This document shows positions 29,084-38,775 of a stretch of DNA of 64,000 bases, piece by piece. The translations under genes were made by a program, and so were the position numbers. Where the stretch lies: the NCBI RefSeq assembly GCF_012910955.1, contig NZ_WTVQ01000017.1, forward strand, positions 1-64,000. The letters run 5' to 3'. Numbering within the stretch: position 1 is the first letter of the stretch; each line of letters opens with the position of its first letter. The DNA comes from Aromatoleum diolicum (GTDB taxonomy: Bacteria > Pseudomonadota > Gammaproteobacteria > Burkholderiales > Rhodocyclaceae). Under the pieces are notes generated by a model. That model saw nothing but the letters and a program-made list of their open reading frames with translations. It searched no databases and had not been told where the DNA came from.

Positions 29084-29985
29084 ACAGCATGAAAATCGCT
29101 CTGGGTCCCCTGCTCTACTACTGGTCGCGCCAGGCTACGCTCGACTTCTACGCGCAGATCGCTGCGAGCCCCGCCGACATCGTCTATCTCGGCGAAACCG
29201 TGTGCTCGCGGCGCCACGAACTGCGTCACGACGACTGGCTCGACGTCGCCGCGATGCTCAAGGCCGCCGGCAAGGAAGCCATCCTGTCGTCGCAGTCGCT
29301 GATCGAATCGGAATCCGACCTCAAGGCGCTGCGCCGCATCGTCGCCCAGTCCGATTTCCGCGTCGAAGCCAACGACATGTCGGCGGTGCGCCTGCTGACG
29401 GTGGCCGGACGGCGCGACTGGGTCGCCGGTCCGACACTCAACATCTTCAACCCGCCGACCCTGTCGCTGATGGCCGAATCCGGCGCGACGCGCTGGATGG
29501 CGCCGCCGGAAATGTCCGGCGCGGTGCTCGCCGAACTGCTCGCCTCCGGCGCGCCCGCGATCGAGACCGAAATCATGGCCTGGGGTCGCCTGCCGCTGGC
29601 CCATTCGGCGCGCTGCTTCACCGCGCGCCACTTCAACCTGCAGAAGGACACCTGCGAGTTCCGCTGTCTCGACATGCAGGACGGCCTGGCACTGCGCACC
29701 CGCGAAGGGGAAGCCTTCCTGACGCTCAACGGCGTGCAGACGCAGTCCGCGCGGGTGCATAACCTGCTCGCCGACCTGCCCTCGACCCGCCAGGCGGCGC
29801 AGGTCCTGCGCGTCAGTCCGCAGGGCGAGAACACCGTGCGCGTGCTCGAACTGTTCCGCGACGCGCTCGGCGGCAGCATATCGCCGCAGGACGCCTTCCG
29901 CCGCAGTGCCGACTGGATGGTCGAAGCCCCGTGCAACGGTTTCTGGCACGGCCGCCCCGGCGTCGAGCAATACGTGACAACCTGA
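29080..29985 (+). CDS. ubiV: O2-independent ubiquinone hydroxylation protein UbiV (U32 family)
   Basis: The ~301-residue partner of UbiU has a cysteine in GETVCSRRHELR and a C-x12-C-x3-C motif (RCFTARHFNLQKDTCEFRC). This reproduces the four iron-sulfur ligands of UbiV. The ATG overlaps the ubiU stop; an in-frame ATG at 29089 (MKIALGP) would give family-standard numbering (C39) and is equally possible. It acts in the cytoplasm as a UbiU-UbiV heterodimer. Confidence 0.94.
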   Translation: MNSMKIALGPLLYYWSRQATLDFYAQIAASPADIVYLGETVCSRRHELRHDDWLDVAAMLKAAGKEAILSSQSLIESESDLKALRRIVAQSDFRVEANDMSAVRLLTVAGRRDWVAGPTLNIFNPPTLSLMAESGATRWMAPPEMSGAVLAELLASGAPAIETEIMAWGRLPLAHSARCFTARHFNLQKDTCEFRCLDMQDGLALRTREGEAFLTLNGVQTQSARVHNLLADLPSTRQAAQVLRVSPQGENTVRVLELFRDALGGSISPQDAFRRSADWMVEAPCNGFWHGRPGVEQYVTT

Positions 29986-30010
29986 ACCAAATTTCCGGAG
30001 TCCGACCCCC

Positions 30011-30517
30011 ATGAGCTCATTCCGCATCCCGGCCTTCACGCTGCCCGCAGCGCTCGCACGCATCGCCGCGCGCCTGCCGCAGCGCCCGCCGACCCTCGCG
30101 CTGACCACCGCGTTGAACCTCGCGCTGGGCCGCATCCTGTCGCGTGAAGATCTCGAACCGCTGACGGGACGCCACCTGCGCATGCGTGTGCGCGACGCCG
30201 GCCTGACGCTGGATTTCACCCTCGGCCCGCGCGGCTTCGTCGCCCTGTCCGGCGGCGGCGAGCCCGACCTGACGCTGACCGCCAACGTGCGCGACTACAT
30301 GGCACTCGCGTTGCGCGAGGAAGACGCCGACACGTTGTTCTTCGGCCGGCGCCTGCTGATGGAAGGCGCGACCGACCTCGGCCTGCTGGTCAAGAACACG
30401 CTCGACGCCGTCGACTGGGACGCCTTGCAAACGGAATACGCCCCGGCCAACGTCCTGCGCCGCCTCAACCCGCTGACGCGCAGCCGTCCGCAGCAGCACA
30501 CGCTCGGCATCCGCTAA
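30011..30517 (+). CDS. ubiT: SCP2-domain ubiquinone accessory factor UbiT
   Basis: The 168-residue protein has one sterol-carrier-like (SCP2) domain (LDFTLGPRGFVALSGGGEPDLTLTA) of the size of UbiT. UbiT binds isoprenoid quinone intermediates and is the third component of anaerobic ubiquinone synthesis. It lies 25 bases after ubiV in the same FNR-preceded operon. UbiB at 11814 is shared by both the aerobic and anaerobic routes. Confidence 0.92.
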   Translation: MSSFRIPAFTLPAALARIAARLPQRPPTLALTTALNLALGRILSREDLEPLTGRHLRMRVRDAGLTLDFTLGPRGFVALSGGGEPDLTLTANVRDYMALALREEDADTLFFGRRLLMEGATDLGLLVKNTLDAVDWDALQTEYAPANVLRRLNPLTRSRPQQHTLGIR

Positions 30518-30571
30518 GCCATTCCCGCGCGCCCGACGACACGTCCGGGCGCCACGTGAGGCATCCGGGCT

Positions 30572-30593
30572 AGAATCGAGGCTTCTCGATTCT
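30572..30593 (+). promoter_or_regulatory. Hairpin overlapping a -10-like TAGAAT before the VanZ gene
   Basis: AGAATCGAG and CTCGATTCT form a perfect 9-bp stem around GCTT. The left arm overlaps TAGAAT (30571-30576), a common betaproteobacterial -10. It could mark a VanZ-gene promoter with a leader hairpin, or end the ubiUVT transcript. Confidence 0.45.
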
Positions 30594-30610
30594 TGTGCCC
30601 GGACCCGCCG

Positions 30611-31690
30611 ATGCCCGCCGCGCGTGCCGTTTCCCCATTGCCGCGCTACCTCGCCGTCGCCTACGGACTGTTGATCGTCTACGCCTGTCTGCACCCGCTG
30701 ACCGGCTGGAAGCCCACCGGGCTGCCGCTGCTCGACTTCCTCTCCGCACCGTGGCCGAAGTACTACCGCAGCGCCGACCTCATCCTCAACGTGCTCGGCT
30801 TCCTGCCCTTCGGCTTCGTGCTCGCGCCCGCACTGCCGCAGCGCCTCGGGCTCAGCGGGGCGGTGATCGCCACCACCCTGATCGCCGGCCTGCTGAGTTT
30901 CGGCATGGAAATCACGCAGAACTTCCTGCCGACGCGCGTATCGTCCAACGTCGATCTCGGCTGCAACGTGCTCGGCGCATTGCTTGGTGCGCTACTCGGC
31001 GCGCGCTGGGGCCACCCGTTGTTCGACGAGCGCGGCTGGCTGCACCGCTGGCGCTCGGCGCGCATCATTGCCGGCCACCTCGGCGATCTCGGGCTGATCC
31101 TGCTGGGATTGTGGCTACTCGCCCAGTTGACGCCCGACCGTGTGCTGTTCGGCAGCGGCGACCTGCGCCAGTTGCTCGGCCTGCCGACCCCGCTGCAATT
31201 CGAGCCGGAGCGTTTCATCCTGCTCGAAACGACGTTGGTGGCGATCACGGTGGTCGGGGTCGGGCTGTTTACGCGCTGCATGATGCACGCCGCCAGTCCC
31301 TTGGCGATTGCGCTGCTATTGCTGCTGGGGCTGGGCGCGAAGACGCTCGCCACCGCCTCCTTTTTCCTGCCCGGAGCGCCGCTGCTCTGGCTCACCCCGG
31401 GCACGCAGCAGGGCCTGCTGATCGGCCTCCCGCTGCTCGCCGGTGCGCTATTGCTGCCGCGCGTGTTCCAGCACGCGCTGGCGGGGGTCGCGTTGCTGGC
31501 GGCGACGACTTTGACCAACCTGCTGCCGGAGAATCCGTATTTCCAGGTCGGTCAGCAGATGCTGCAACAAGGCAACTTCCTCAATTTTCACGGTCTGACC
31601 CAGCTCAGCGCCAACCTGTGGCCGTTTCTCGCGCTCGCTTACCTGTCGGCCGTCGGTCTCCTGCGTGGCGAGCATCTGGCGAAGCGCTGA
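30611..31690 (+). CDS. VanZ-like family membrane protein
   Basis: The 359-residue protein has about 9-10 predicted membrane helices. The N-terminal third matches VanZ-like proteins (DLILNVLGFLPFGFVLA...SFGMEITQNFLPTRVSSNVDLGCNVLGALLG), including the conserved E-x3-Q and N-D motifs. The C-terminal part is a poorly conserved membrane extension. VanZ-like proteins are linked to envelope or glycopeptide tolerance in some bacteria, but the function is generally unknown. The ATG at 30611 is chosen over one 12 bases upstream in the same frame. Confidence 0.82.
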   Translation: MPAARAVSPLPRYLAVAYGLLIVYACLHPLTGWKPTGLPLLDFLSAPWPKYYRSADLILNVLGFLPFGFVLAPALPQRLGLSGAVIATTLIAGLLSFGMEITQNFLPTRVSSNVDLGCNVLGALLGALLGARWGHPLFDERGWLHRWRSARIIAGHLGDLGLILLGLWLLAQLTPDRVLFGSGDLRQLLGLPTPLQFEPERFILLETTLVAITVVGVGLFTRCMMHAASPLAIALLLLLGLGAKTLATASFFLPGAPLLWLTPGTQQGLLIGLPLLAGALLLPRVFQHALAGVALLAATTLTNLLPENPYFQVGQQMLQQGNFLNFHGLTQLSANLWPFLALAYLSAVGLLRGEHLAKR

Positions 31691-31715
31691 GGGCGCCCGG
31701 CGGCGGCGCCACGGC

Positions 31716-31721
31716 TATAAT
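31716..31721 (+). promoter_or_regulatory. -10 element (TATAAT) before the ferredoxin operon
   Basis: A perfect TATAAT lies 53 bases before the ATG at 31775. The 17 bases upstream are GC-rich with no clear -35 hexamer. It would drive the ferredoxin-hydrolase-GST-ABC run. Confidence 0.55.
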
Positions 31722-31774
31722 CGGGCGCATGCGGGCGGCCACGGGCCGGTCCGGTCACCTCTGCGGAGTCCCTG

Positions 31775-32095
31775 ATGAGTTACTTCAAGCACCACGTGTT
31801 TTTCTGCTGCAACCAGCGCGAACCCGGTGATACCTGCTGCAACGACCACAAGGCCACGGTGATGCAGGCCTATGCGAAGGATCGCATCGGCGCGCTCGGG
31901 CTGAAGGGCCGCGGCAAGGTGCGCATCAACAAGGCGGGCTGCCTCGACCGCTGCGACGAAGGGCCGGTGCTGGTGGTGTACCCCGACAACGTCTGGTACA
32001 CCTACATCGACCAGGAAGACATCGACGAGATCATCGACGAGCATCTCGTCCATGGCCGCATCGTCTCCCGCCTGCGCCTGCCCGATAATCCATGA
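31775..32095 (+). CDS. Thioredoxin-like [2Fe-2S] ferredoxin
   Basis: The 106-residue protein has the Cys pattern of thioredoxin-fold ferredoxins: CCNQREPGDTCC near residue 11 and GCLDRCDEGPVLVVYP near residue 55. Cluster ligands are the first cysteines and C-x3-C. These small ferredoxins are common as solitary genes in Betaproteobacteria; the partner enzymes are unknown. Its stop overlaps the hydrolase start by 4 bases (ATGA). Confidence 0.92.
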   Translation: MSYFKHHVFFCCNQREPGDTCCNDHKATVMQAYAKDRIGALGLKGRGKVRINKAGCLDRCDEGPVLVVYPDNVWYTYIDQEDIDEIIDEHLVHGRIVSRLRLPDNP

Positions 32096-32739
32096 CCCGT
32101 CCGCTGCCCACCCAGAGCGTCCTGCTGCGCGGCCCGGACGGCGCCATCGATGCCCTCATCGACGCCCCGGAGACGGCACGCGGCATCGCGCTCGTGTGCC
32201 ATCCGCACCCGTTGTTCGGCGGCGCCAACACCAACAAGATCGCCCACACGCTGGCGCGCAGCCTGCGCGACCTCGGCTACGCGGTGATCCGGCCCAATTT
32301 CCGCGGCGTCGGCAAGAGCGACGGCGTGCATGACCACGGCACCGCCGAGACCGAGGACATGCTGTCGGTGCTCGCGTGGGCACAATCGCGCTGGGGCAGT
32401 CTGCCGCTGGCACTGGGCGGCTTCTCGTTCGGCGCCTTCGTGCAGACGCGCGTGGCCGAGCGCCTGGCCGGCGGCGTGACGCCGGTGCAGCGCATGGTGC
32501 TGGTCGGCACTGCCACCGGTGAAGTCAGTGGCGCGCGCAGTTATACGACCAGCCCGGTGCCCAAGGACACGCTGGTGATCCACGGCGAGCAGGACGAAAC
32601 CGTTGCCCTCGCCAACGTGCTCGACTGGGCGCGACTGCAGGAACTGCCGGTGGTCGTCGTCCCCGGCGCCGACCATTTCTTCCACGGCAAGCTGCACCTG
32701 ATCCGCGACATCATCGCCCGTAACTGGGCGCCGCTCTGA
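32092..32739 (+). CDS. Alpha/beta hydrolase
   Basis: The 215-residue alpha/beta hydrolase has the nucleophile elbow GGFSFGAF (G-x-S-x-G), an acid-loop candidate (IHGEQDETVAL) and a catalytic His in PGADHFFHGKL. The HPHPLFGGANTNKIA segment is typical of a family of small cytoplasmic hydrolases often annotated as dienelactone- or peptidase-like. Translation is probably coupled to the ferredoxin gene. The substrate is unknown. Confidence 0.88.
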   Translation: MTRPLPTQSVLLRGPDGAIDALIDAPETARGIALVCHPHPLFGGANTNKIAHTLARSLRDLGYAVIRPNFRGVGKSDGVHDHGTAETEDMLSVLAWAQSRWGSLPLALGGFSFGAFVQTRVAERLAGGVTPVQRMVLVGTATGEVSGARSYTTSPVPKDTLVIHGEQDETVALANVLDWARLQELPVVVVPGADHFFHGKLHLIRDIIARNWAPL

Positions 32740-32766
32740 GCGGCCGCCCCCTCGCAGGAGATCGCC

Positions 32767-33378
32767 ATGAAGCTTTTCGCCTCGCTCACCAGCCCGTACG
32801 CGCGCAAGATCCGCATCATCCTCGCGGAAAAGCGCTTGCCGTTCGAACTGGTGGTGGATTCGCCGTGGGAAGGCAACACGCGCATTCCGAGCATCAACCC
32901 GCTGGGCAAGGTACCCGCACTGGTTACCGAGAACGACGAGGTGTTCTTCGATTCGCCGGTGATCGCCGGCTACCTCGAAACGCTCGATGCCACGCCGCGC
33001 CTGGTGCCGAACGATCCGCTCGACGCGGTGCGCGTGCGCCAGCTCGAGGCACTGGCTGACGGCGTGACCGACGCCGCGGTGACGGCGCTGCTCGAGTCGC
33101 GCCGGCCCGACGGCCAGCGCAGCGAGCTGGAAATGGATAGGCAGATGGAAAAAATCGATCGCGGCCTCGACGAGCTGGAACGGCGCGCCAGCGGGCGTAC
33201 CTGGCTGCACGGCGACAGCCTGAGCCTGGGCGACATCGCCGTCGCCGTCGCGCTCGGCTACCTCGATCTGCGCTTTGCCCACCACGAGTGGCGCGACACA
33301 CACCCGGCACTGGCGGCGCTTGCCGATCGCATGTTCGCGCGCCCGAGCTTCACCAGCACCAGGCCGCCGGTAGGCTGA
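32767..33378 (+). CDS. Glutathione S-transferase family protein
   Basis: The 203-residue protein has an N-terminal thioredoxin-fold GST domain ([24 protein letters not shown], and [10 protein letters not shown] for glutathione contact) and an all-helical C-terminal domain. The residue count and fold order are those of bacterial GSTs. Electrophile detoxification is the general family role; the specific substrate is unknown. It starts behind CAGGAG. Confidence 0.92.
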   Translation: MKLFASLTSPYARKIRIILAEKRLPFELVVDSPWEGNTRIPSINPLGKVPALVTENDEVFFDSPVIAGYLETLDATPRLVPNDPLDAVRVRQLEALADGVTDAAVTALLESRRPDGQRSELEMDRQMEKIDRGLDELERRASGRTWLHGDSLSLGDIAVAVALGYLDLRFAHHEWRDTHPALAALADRMFARPSFTSTRPPVG

Positions 33379-33382
33379 TGCC

Positions 33383-34417
33383 GTGACCGGCGCCCGTGTC
33401 GGCTCCGTGCATCCACCCGCCGCCGTCGGGCGCCTGAGCGTCGCCCCTGCGGCGCGTTCGGCGCTCGCGCTGCCGCTGGAAATCCGCGGTCTGCGCAAAC
33501 GTTACGGCGACACCGAAGTGGTCGCCGGCATCGACCTGACCCTGCGAGCGGGCGAGTGCTTCACCCTGCTCGGCCCCAACGGTGCCGGCAAGACCACGAC
33601 GCTGCGCTGCGCACTGGGGCTGACCGCACCATCGGCCGGCGAGATCCGCCTGGCCGGACTGCCGGTGCCCGAACGCGCGCGCGAGGCGCGGGCGCGCGTG
33701 GGCGTCGTGCCGCAGCAGGACAACCTCGACCCGGATTTCACCTGCGCCGAGAACCTGCTGGTATATGGCCGCTACTTCGGCCTCGACGACGCCACCATCA
33801 ACGCGCGCATTCCCGAGCTGCTGGCCTTCGCCGGCCTCGAGAGCAAGCGCGACGCACGCATCCAGTCGCTGTCGGGCGGCATGAAGCGGCGCCTGACGCT
33901 GGCGCGCGCACTGGTCAATCGCCCCGAACTGCTGATCCTCGACGAGCCGACCACCGGCCTCGACCCGCAGGCCCGGCACCTGATCTGGGAACGCCTGAAG
34001 CAGCTGATCCGCGCCGGCACAACGGTGCTGCTGACGACCCACTTCATGGACGAAGCGGAACGGCTCGCCGACCGGCTGGCGATCCTTGACGCCGGGCGCA
34101 TGCTCACCGAAGGCAGCCCGCGCGAAGTCATCGCCGCGCAGATCGAACCGCAGGTGGTCGAGGTGTATGGCGACTGGAACGGCAGCGGCGAACGCGCAGA
34201 GGGCACGATCAGCGGCGCGCAGGCGTGGGCCGAAACGCATGCGGGGGCGTTTTCGCGGCGCTTCGAAGTCAGCGGCGAGACCGCCTTCTGCTACCTCGAG
34301 GACGCCGCGCCGCTGCTCGCCCACCTTGCCCAGCAGCCCGGGCTGCGTTACCTGCGGCGGCCGGCAAACCTCGAGGACGTGTTCCTCAAGCTCACCGGGC
34401 GTGAGCTGAGAGACTGA
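33383..34417 (+). CDS. NodI-type ABC transporter ATP-binding protein
   Basis: The 344-residue ABC ATPase has Walker [10 protein letters not shown]-loop [12 protein letters not shown], signature LSGGMKRR and Walker [14 protein letters not shown]. The C-terminal extension is typical of NodI/DrrA-like exporters. The first ~35 residues are not conserved; the GTG at 33383 has no clear ribosome binding site and the true start may be further in. It is followed at 3 bases by the permease gene. Cargo is unknown: nodulation genes are absent here. Confidence 0.9.
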   Translation: MTGARVGSVHPPAAVGRLSVAPAARSALALPLEIRGLRKRYGDTEVVAGIDLTLRAGECFTLLGPNGAGKTTTLRCALGLTAPSAGEIRLAGLPVPERAREARARVGVVPQQDNLDPDFTCAENLLVYGRYFGLDDATINARIPELLAFAGLESKRDARIQSLSGGMKRRLTLARALVNRPELLILDEPTTGLDPQARHLIWERLKQLIRAGTTVLLTTHFMDEAERLADRLAILDAGRMLTEGSPREVIAAQIEPQVVEVYGDWNGSGERAEGTISGAQAWAETHAGAFSRRFEVSGETAFCYLEDAAPLLAHLAQQPGLRYLRRPANLEDVFLKLTGRELRD

Positions 34418-34419
34418 GC

Positions 34420-35217
34420 ATGCAGACCACCCTCGTCCGCTCGCGCTTTCGCCCGCCGCAGGTTTCGCGCCGCTTCATCCCGGTGTGGCGGCGCAATTTC
34501 CTCGTGTGGCGCAAGCTCGCGCTGCCCTCGGTGCTGGGCAACCTCGCCGACCCGATGATCTACCTGTTCGGTCTGGGCTTCGGCATCGGCATGCTGGTGC
34601 CGGAGATCGGCGGCGTGTCCTACATCAGCTTCCTCGCTGCCGGCATGGTGTGCTCGTCGACGATGAACAGCGCCTCCTTCGAGGTGCTGTACTCGGCATT
34701 CTCGCGCATGCACGTGCAGAAGACCTGGGACGCGATCATGAACGCCCCCGTCGATCTCGACGACATCGTGTTCGCCGAACTGGTGTGGGCGGCGTCGAAG
34801 GCGCTGCTGTCGGGCGTGGCGATCCTGCTCGTCATCGCCGCCTTCAGCCTCGTCGACACCCGCTACGTGCTGTGGCTGCTGCCGCTGATTTTCATCATCG
34901 GCGTGAGCTTCGGCGCGCTCGGTCTGGTGATGACCGCACTCGCCCCGAGTTACGACTTCTTCATGTACTACTTCACGCTGTTCATCACGCCGATGACGCT
35001 GGTGTCGGGTGTGTTCTTTCCCGCCGAACAACTGCCCGCCGCGGTGCAGTTCGTCGCATCGCTGCTGCCGCTGACGCACGCCGTCGAACTCGCGCGCCCG
35101 CTGCTGCTGGGCAAGGCGCCGGACGACATCGTGCTGCACCTGGGAGTGCTCGTCGCCTATGGCGCAGCCGGCTTCTGGATCGCGCTGGGCTTGACGCGGC
35201 GGCGACTGCTCGGCTGA
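34420..35217 (+). CDS. NodJ-type ABC transporter permease
   Basis: The 265-residue ABC-2 permease has six predicted helices and the NodJ-like stretch AGMVCSSTMNSASFEVLYSAFSRM. The family motif LTHAVELARPLLLG is near the C terminus. It forms an exporter with the preceding ATPase for an unknown hydrophobic or lipid-linked cargo. Confidence 0.92.
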   Translation: MQTTLVRSRFRPPQVSRRFIPVWRRNFLVWRKLALPSVLGNLADPMIYLFGLGFGIGMLVPEIGGVSYISFLAAGMVCSSTMNSASFEVLYSAFSRMHVQKTWDAIMNAPVDLDDIVFAELVWAASKALLSGVAILLVIAAFSLVDTRYVLWLLPLIFIIGVSFGALGLVMTALAPSYDFFMYYFTLFITPMTLVSGVFFPAEQLPAAVQFVASLLPLTHAVELARPLLLGKAPDDIVLHLGVLVAYGAAGFWIALGLTRRRLLG

Positions 35218-35616
35218 CAGCACCGCGCCGGCAGTCGCGCGCGCCATTTCCGCTCATGAAACTTGTTTGGTCCGGATGCCAGTCTTCACGGACGGGCTCC
35301 TGGCCGCGTTGCGCGCGATCCGTCCTGCTTCCGGATCCAGCCGACCCGCTGGTCCCCCTGGTCCCACGACGAACACTGCGGCGTCATGCAACGCTCGATA
35401 CCGCCAAATTGCAGACTGGTACAGTTCATCCATCGTGCGCGGGTTACCTGCAATCGGCGTGCCTTGCAGACGCATGGCGATGCCCCCCAACCTTCAGGGC
35501 AGTGAAAAATCAGCTACGGTGTCAGACCGCGGGGCGCAACGTGGAGTCGCGCAAGGGGCGTCTTCGACCACCGTCGGCGTAGTCGATGCAGTGCTCGAAC
35601 CAGTCTGGCGCCCCAC
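35218..35616. other. Gene-poor 399-base gap between convergent NodJ and hybrid-kinase genes
   Basis: No convincing gene or terminator. A minus-strand frame at 35254-35490 could encode 78 residues behind a G-rich stretch, but I recognise no domain. Local composition is less GC-biased than the flanks, so a degraded insertion is possible. Confidence 0.4.
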
Positions 35617-37272
35617 TCATTCTGTGGTGGAAGTGCGCTCCGGCGGCTCGCTGTCGCGCGGCCCGGCGAGCACAGCGATGGCATCGATCAGCCGGCTCGG
35701 TTCGACCGGCTTGGCGAGACACTCCTGAAATCCGGCTGCAGTGAACTCGCTACGATCCAGGTGGGTGATCGCGGTGACTGCGATCGCCGGAATGAAGGGC
35801 AGCGCGTCGATGGCACGGACCTTCGCCAACACGCTGAAACCATCTTCTCCTGGCATCGCGATGTCGAGCAGCATGACCGTCGGCACGAGGAAGGTATGGG
35901 TGTCGCGAAGCATTGCCAGCAGGTCGCTCCCCGCGGCGAAGGTGTGCACCCGCCCCCCCGCGCCGGTGACGACAAGTTCCGTCACATCACGCACATCGGG
36001 GTCATCATCGACCACCAGCACCAGAACGCCACGCAGCGTTGCGCCGGACTCCGGTGACCCGCTAGTCGCGATCGCCGGCACGACGCAAGACGTCGCGCCA
36101 CCGGTCGCGGGCAGTTCGACAGTGAAGGTGGTCCCGGCATCCGCGCCCGGACTCGCGACCCGCACTGTCCCGCCATGCAGTTCCACCAGATGGCGCACCA
36201 GCGCGAGACCGATCCCCAGGCCCCGGTAGCGGCGCGTCGTGGACGAATCGGCCTGGCTGAAGCGGTCGAAGACCAGGGGCAGGAAATCCGCATCGATGCC
36301 GACACCGGTATCCGATACCGACAGTTCGATCAGCTCGCCGAAGCGACGCAGATCGATTTCGACGACACCGCCCTCGGGCGTGAACTTGATCCCGTTCGAC
36401 AGCAGGTTGATGACCACCTGCTGCAGACGGCCCGGATCGCCGTCGGCGGTGACGACCGGATGATCGGAGGAAAACCGCAGGTCGATGTTCTTTGCGAGGG
36501 CGCTGGCACGCGAGACGTCGATGGCGGAATGGACGAGCTCCACCAGATTCACCGGTTGTCGCTCCAGAACCAGCTTGCCGCAGATGATCCGCGAAATGTC
36601 GAGCAGGTCGTCGATGAGGCGCGTCTGGTGCTCGACGTTGCGACGGATCGCCTGCGCCGACCGCGTCACCAGGATCGGGTCCGGATGCGGCGTGCCGGAA
36701 AGGAGATGGCTCCAGCCCTTCAAGGCATTGAGAGGCGAGCGCAGTTCGTGGGAGACAATCGCGAGGAACTCGTCCTTCGCACGGTTCGCCTGCTCGGCCT
36801 GCCCGCGCCGGCGGTGCTCGGTGACGAGCAACTGTTCGAGTTCCCCCTGCGCACGCTTGTGCGCGGTGATGTCGGTGGCAACCCCCACGACGCCGAGGAT
36901 CTTGCCTTGCTCGTCGCGCAGCGGCGACTTCGTGACCAGGAAGGTTTGCACGCCGGAAGCGGTCCGGTGGGACTGTTCGAGGGTGATCGGTTCGCCCCTC
37001 TCGAGCACGCGCTGGTCGCTCTCGCGGATCCGGCCGGCGTCGTCGGCCTCGCCGAACAGCACGATGTCGTTGCGCCCGAGGACCTGTTCAAGGCTCAGTT
37101 CCAGCGCGTGCAACACGGCCGGATTGGCCATCAGGATGCGGCCATCGCGATCCTTGGCGAAAATCAGTTCCGGGGTGCCGGCCGCAAAGATCTGTAGCAG
37201 CAAGGCACTTTCGCGCCAGCCCTCTTGCGCCCGATTCAGAGCCGCCGATTGCTGGTCCATTCGCTCATCCAT
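35617..37272 (-). CDS. Hybrid histidine kinase (PAS-HisKA-HATPase-REC)
   Basis: The 551-residue soluble kinase has a PAS domain (residues ~25-145), HisKA with phospho-acceptor H175 (VSHELRSPLN), HATPase (NLLSNGIKFTPEGG, GVGID, GLGIGLALVRHL) and a C-terminal receiver (LVVDDDPDVRD, acceptor Asp in VMLLDIAMPGEDG). No membrane helix is seen, so it probably senses a cytoplasmic signal. It starts 52 bases after the sigma-54 activator and is surely in the same operon. The receiver may regulate or relay phosphate to that activator. Start 37272 or 37260; neither has a strong ribosome site. Confidence 0.9.
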   Translation of the reverse strand: MDERMDQQSAALNRAQEGWRESALLLQIFAAGTPELIFAKDRDGRILMANPAVLHALELSLEQVLGRNDIVLFGEADDAGRIRESDQRVLERGEPITLEQSHRTASGVQTFLVTKSPLRDEQGKILGVVGVATDITAHKRAQGELEQLLVTEHRRRGQAEQANRAKDEFLAIVSHELRSPLNALKGWSHLLSGTPHPDPILVTRSAQAIRRNVEHQTRLIDDLLDISRIICGKLVLERQPVNLVELVHSAIDVSRASALAKNIDLRFSSDHPVVTADGDPGRLQQVVINLLSNGIKFTPEGGVVEIDLRRFGELIELSVSDTGVGIDADFLPLVFDRFSQADSSTTRRYRGLGIGLALVRHLVELHGGTVRVASPGADAGTTFTVELPATGGATSCVVPAIATSGSPESGATLRGVLVLVVDDDPDVRDVTELVVTGAGGRVHTFAAGSDLLAMLRDTHTFLVPTVMLLDIAMPGEDGFSVLAKVRAIDALPFIPAIAVTAITHLDRSEFTAAGFQECLAKPVEPSRLIDAIAVLAGPRDSEPPERTSTTE

Positions 37273-37324
37273 TCGCGCCGGCGCGACATCGCTGCCACAC
37301 CCGTCTCCCTTCGCCCCCCGGCGC

Positions 37325-38761
37325 TCACGGCGGAGGGGCTGCAGGGCCTTCTTCGGTCCACCCGATCGGATCCGCTGCGTCGTCGCCGAATGCCTCCTCC
37401 GCTTCCGCTTCGTCGGCGGCATCGGCATTACCGCCGTGGTAGACGGCAAGGCGGTTGTATAGCGTCTTCAGGCTGATGCCCAGGATTTCAGCGGCTTTGC
37501 GCTTGACGTTGCCACAGTCGAGCAGCGTGGCTTCGATCAGTCGCCGGTTGACGTCTTCAAGGGTGCTGCCGATGCGCACCGTCAGCAGCGAAGTCGGCAT
37601 CGGCTGGACGAAGGTTTCGGGTGCCAGCGCGACGTCGATGACGTCGTCGGCGAGAATGAAGACGCGCTGCACGTAGTTCTTCAGCTCACGCACGTTGCCC
37701 GGCCAGGAATGGGCGTAGAGGGCGGCGATGGCGGCCGGCGAGAAATGCTTGTCGGTGTGTTCCTCGGCATTGAGCCGGGCGAGGAAGTGCTGCGCCAGCA
37801 GTTCGAGATCGGTGCCGCGCTCGCGCAGCGGCGGCAACTGGATCGGGAACACGTTGAGCCGGTGATAGAGATCCTCGCGCAGGCGTCCGTCGGCCACTGC
37901 CTGCTCGATCGGGCGGTTGGTGGCGGCGATGAGACGCACATCGGCGGCGATGGGTTCGTTGGTGCCGACGCGCATGAAGGTGCCGGTCTCCAGCACGCGC
38001 AGCAGCTTCACCTGCAGTTCGGGCGGGGTCTCGGTGACTTCGTCGAGGAACAGGGTGCCGCCGTGCGCACGCTCGAAAAATCCGCGGTGCTGCCGGTCGG
38101 CCCCGGTGAAGCTGCCCTTCTCATGGCCGAACAGCTCGCTTTCGATGAGCTGCGGCGAGACCGCCCCGCAGTTGAGTGGCAGGAAGGGTTGGCGTTTGCG
38201 TCGCGAGAGATCGTGGATGGTCTGGGCCGCGACTTCCTTGCCGGTTCCGCTTTCGCCGATCAGCAGCACGGTCGCCGAGGTGGGCGCCACGCGCGTCAGT
38301 TGGTCATACAGACGGTGCATGACCGGTGAGGCGCCGAGAAACTGCCCGAAGTGGCCGAGCTGGCGCAACTCCTTGCGCAGTTCGCCGATTTCCTCGCGGA
38401 AGTGTTCCGGTTTCGGCACCCGCTGGAGAATGCCGCGCAGGCGCTCGACGTCAATCGGCTTGACCAGGTAATCGGTGGCACCCGCGCGCAGCGCCTCGAT
38501 GGCGCTCTCCATGCTGGCGTGACCGGTGACGACCACAAACTCGGTCGATCCGCCCGATTCGAGCGACTCCACCAGTTCGATACCCTGGCCATCGGGCAAC
38601 ATCAGATCCGTCAACACCACATCCGGCTGGGAACGGCTCAACACGGTGCGGGCCGCGCGCAGGGAATCGGCGCTCGCCACGGTGAAGCCCTCGGCGCGAA
38701 CGAATTCCCTCATCCATTCGATCGCCTCGGGATCGTCGTCAACCAGCAGTACCTGCGGCAT
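37325..38761 (-). CDS. Sigma-54-dependent response regulator (NtrC family)
   Basis: The 478-residue activator has an N-terminal receiver (VLLVDDDPEA; Asp in VVLTDLMLPDG) and a central AAA+ domain with Walker A GESGTGKE and the sigma-54 contact loop GSFTGAD. A C-terminal Fis-type helix-turn-helix (CGNVKRKAAEILGISLKTLYNRL) follows, then an acidic tail. The loop has Ser where most family members have Ala (GAFTGA); Ser occurs in some active proteins. The start at 38761 follows GGGAGGGGAC. It faces the rpoN gene across the PAS gene, pointing to a dedicated sigma-54 circuit. Confidence 0.94.
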   Translation of the reverse strand: MPQVLLVDDDPEAIEWMREFVRAEGFTVASADSLRAARTVLSRSQPDVVLTDLMLPDGQGIELVESLESGGSTEFVVVTGHASMESAIEALRAGATDYLVKPIDVERLRGILQRVPKPEHFREEIGELRKELRQLGHFGQFLGASPVMHRLYDQLTRVAPTSATVLLIGESGTGKEVAAQTIHDLSRRKRQPFLPLNCGAVSPQLIESELFGHEKGSFTGADRQHRGFFERAHGGTLFLDEVTETPPELQVKLLRVLETGTFMRVGTNEPIAADVRLIAATNRPIEQAVADGRLREDLYHRLNVFPIQLPPLRERGTDLELLAQHFLARLNAEEHTDKHFSPAAIAALYAHSWPGNVRELKNYVQRVFILADDVIDVALAPETFVQPMPTSLLTVRIGSTLEDVNRRLIEATLLDCGNVKRKAAEILGISLKTLYNRLAVYHGGNADAADEAEAEEAFGDDAADPIGWTEEGPAAPPP

Positions 38762-38775
38762 GTCCCCTCCCGTCG

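Noticed and set aside
35254-35490. Possible 78-residue protein on the minus strand in the gap after NodJ
   Set aside because: A G-rich ribosome-site-like stretch exists but there is no recognised domain, no coding-like conservation evidence and no clear promoter; left as an unassigned gap.
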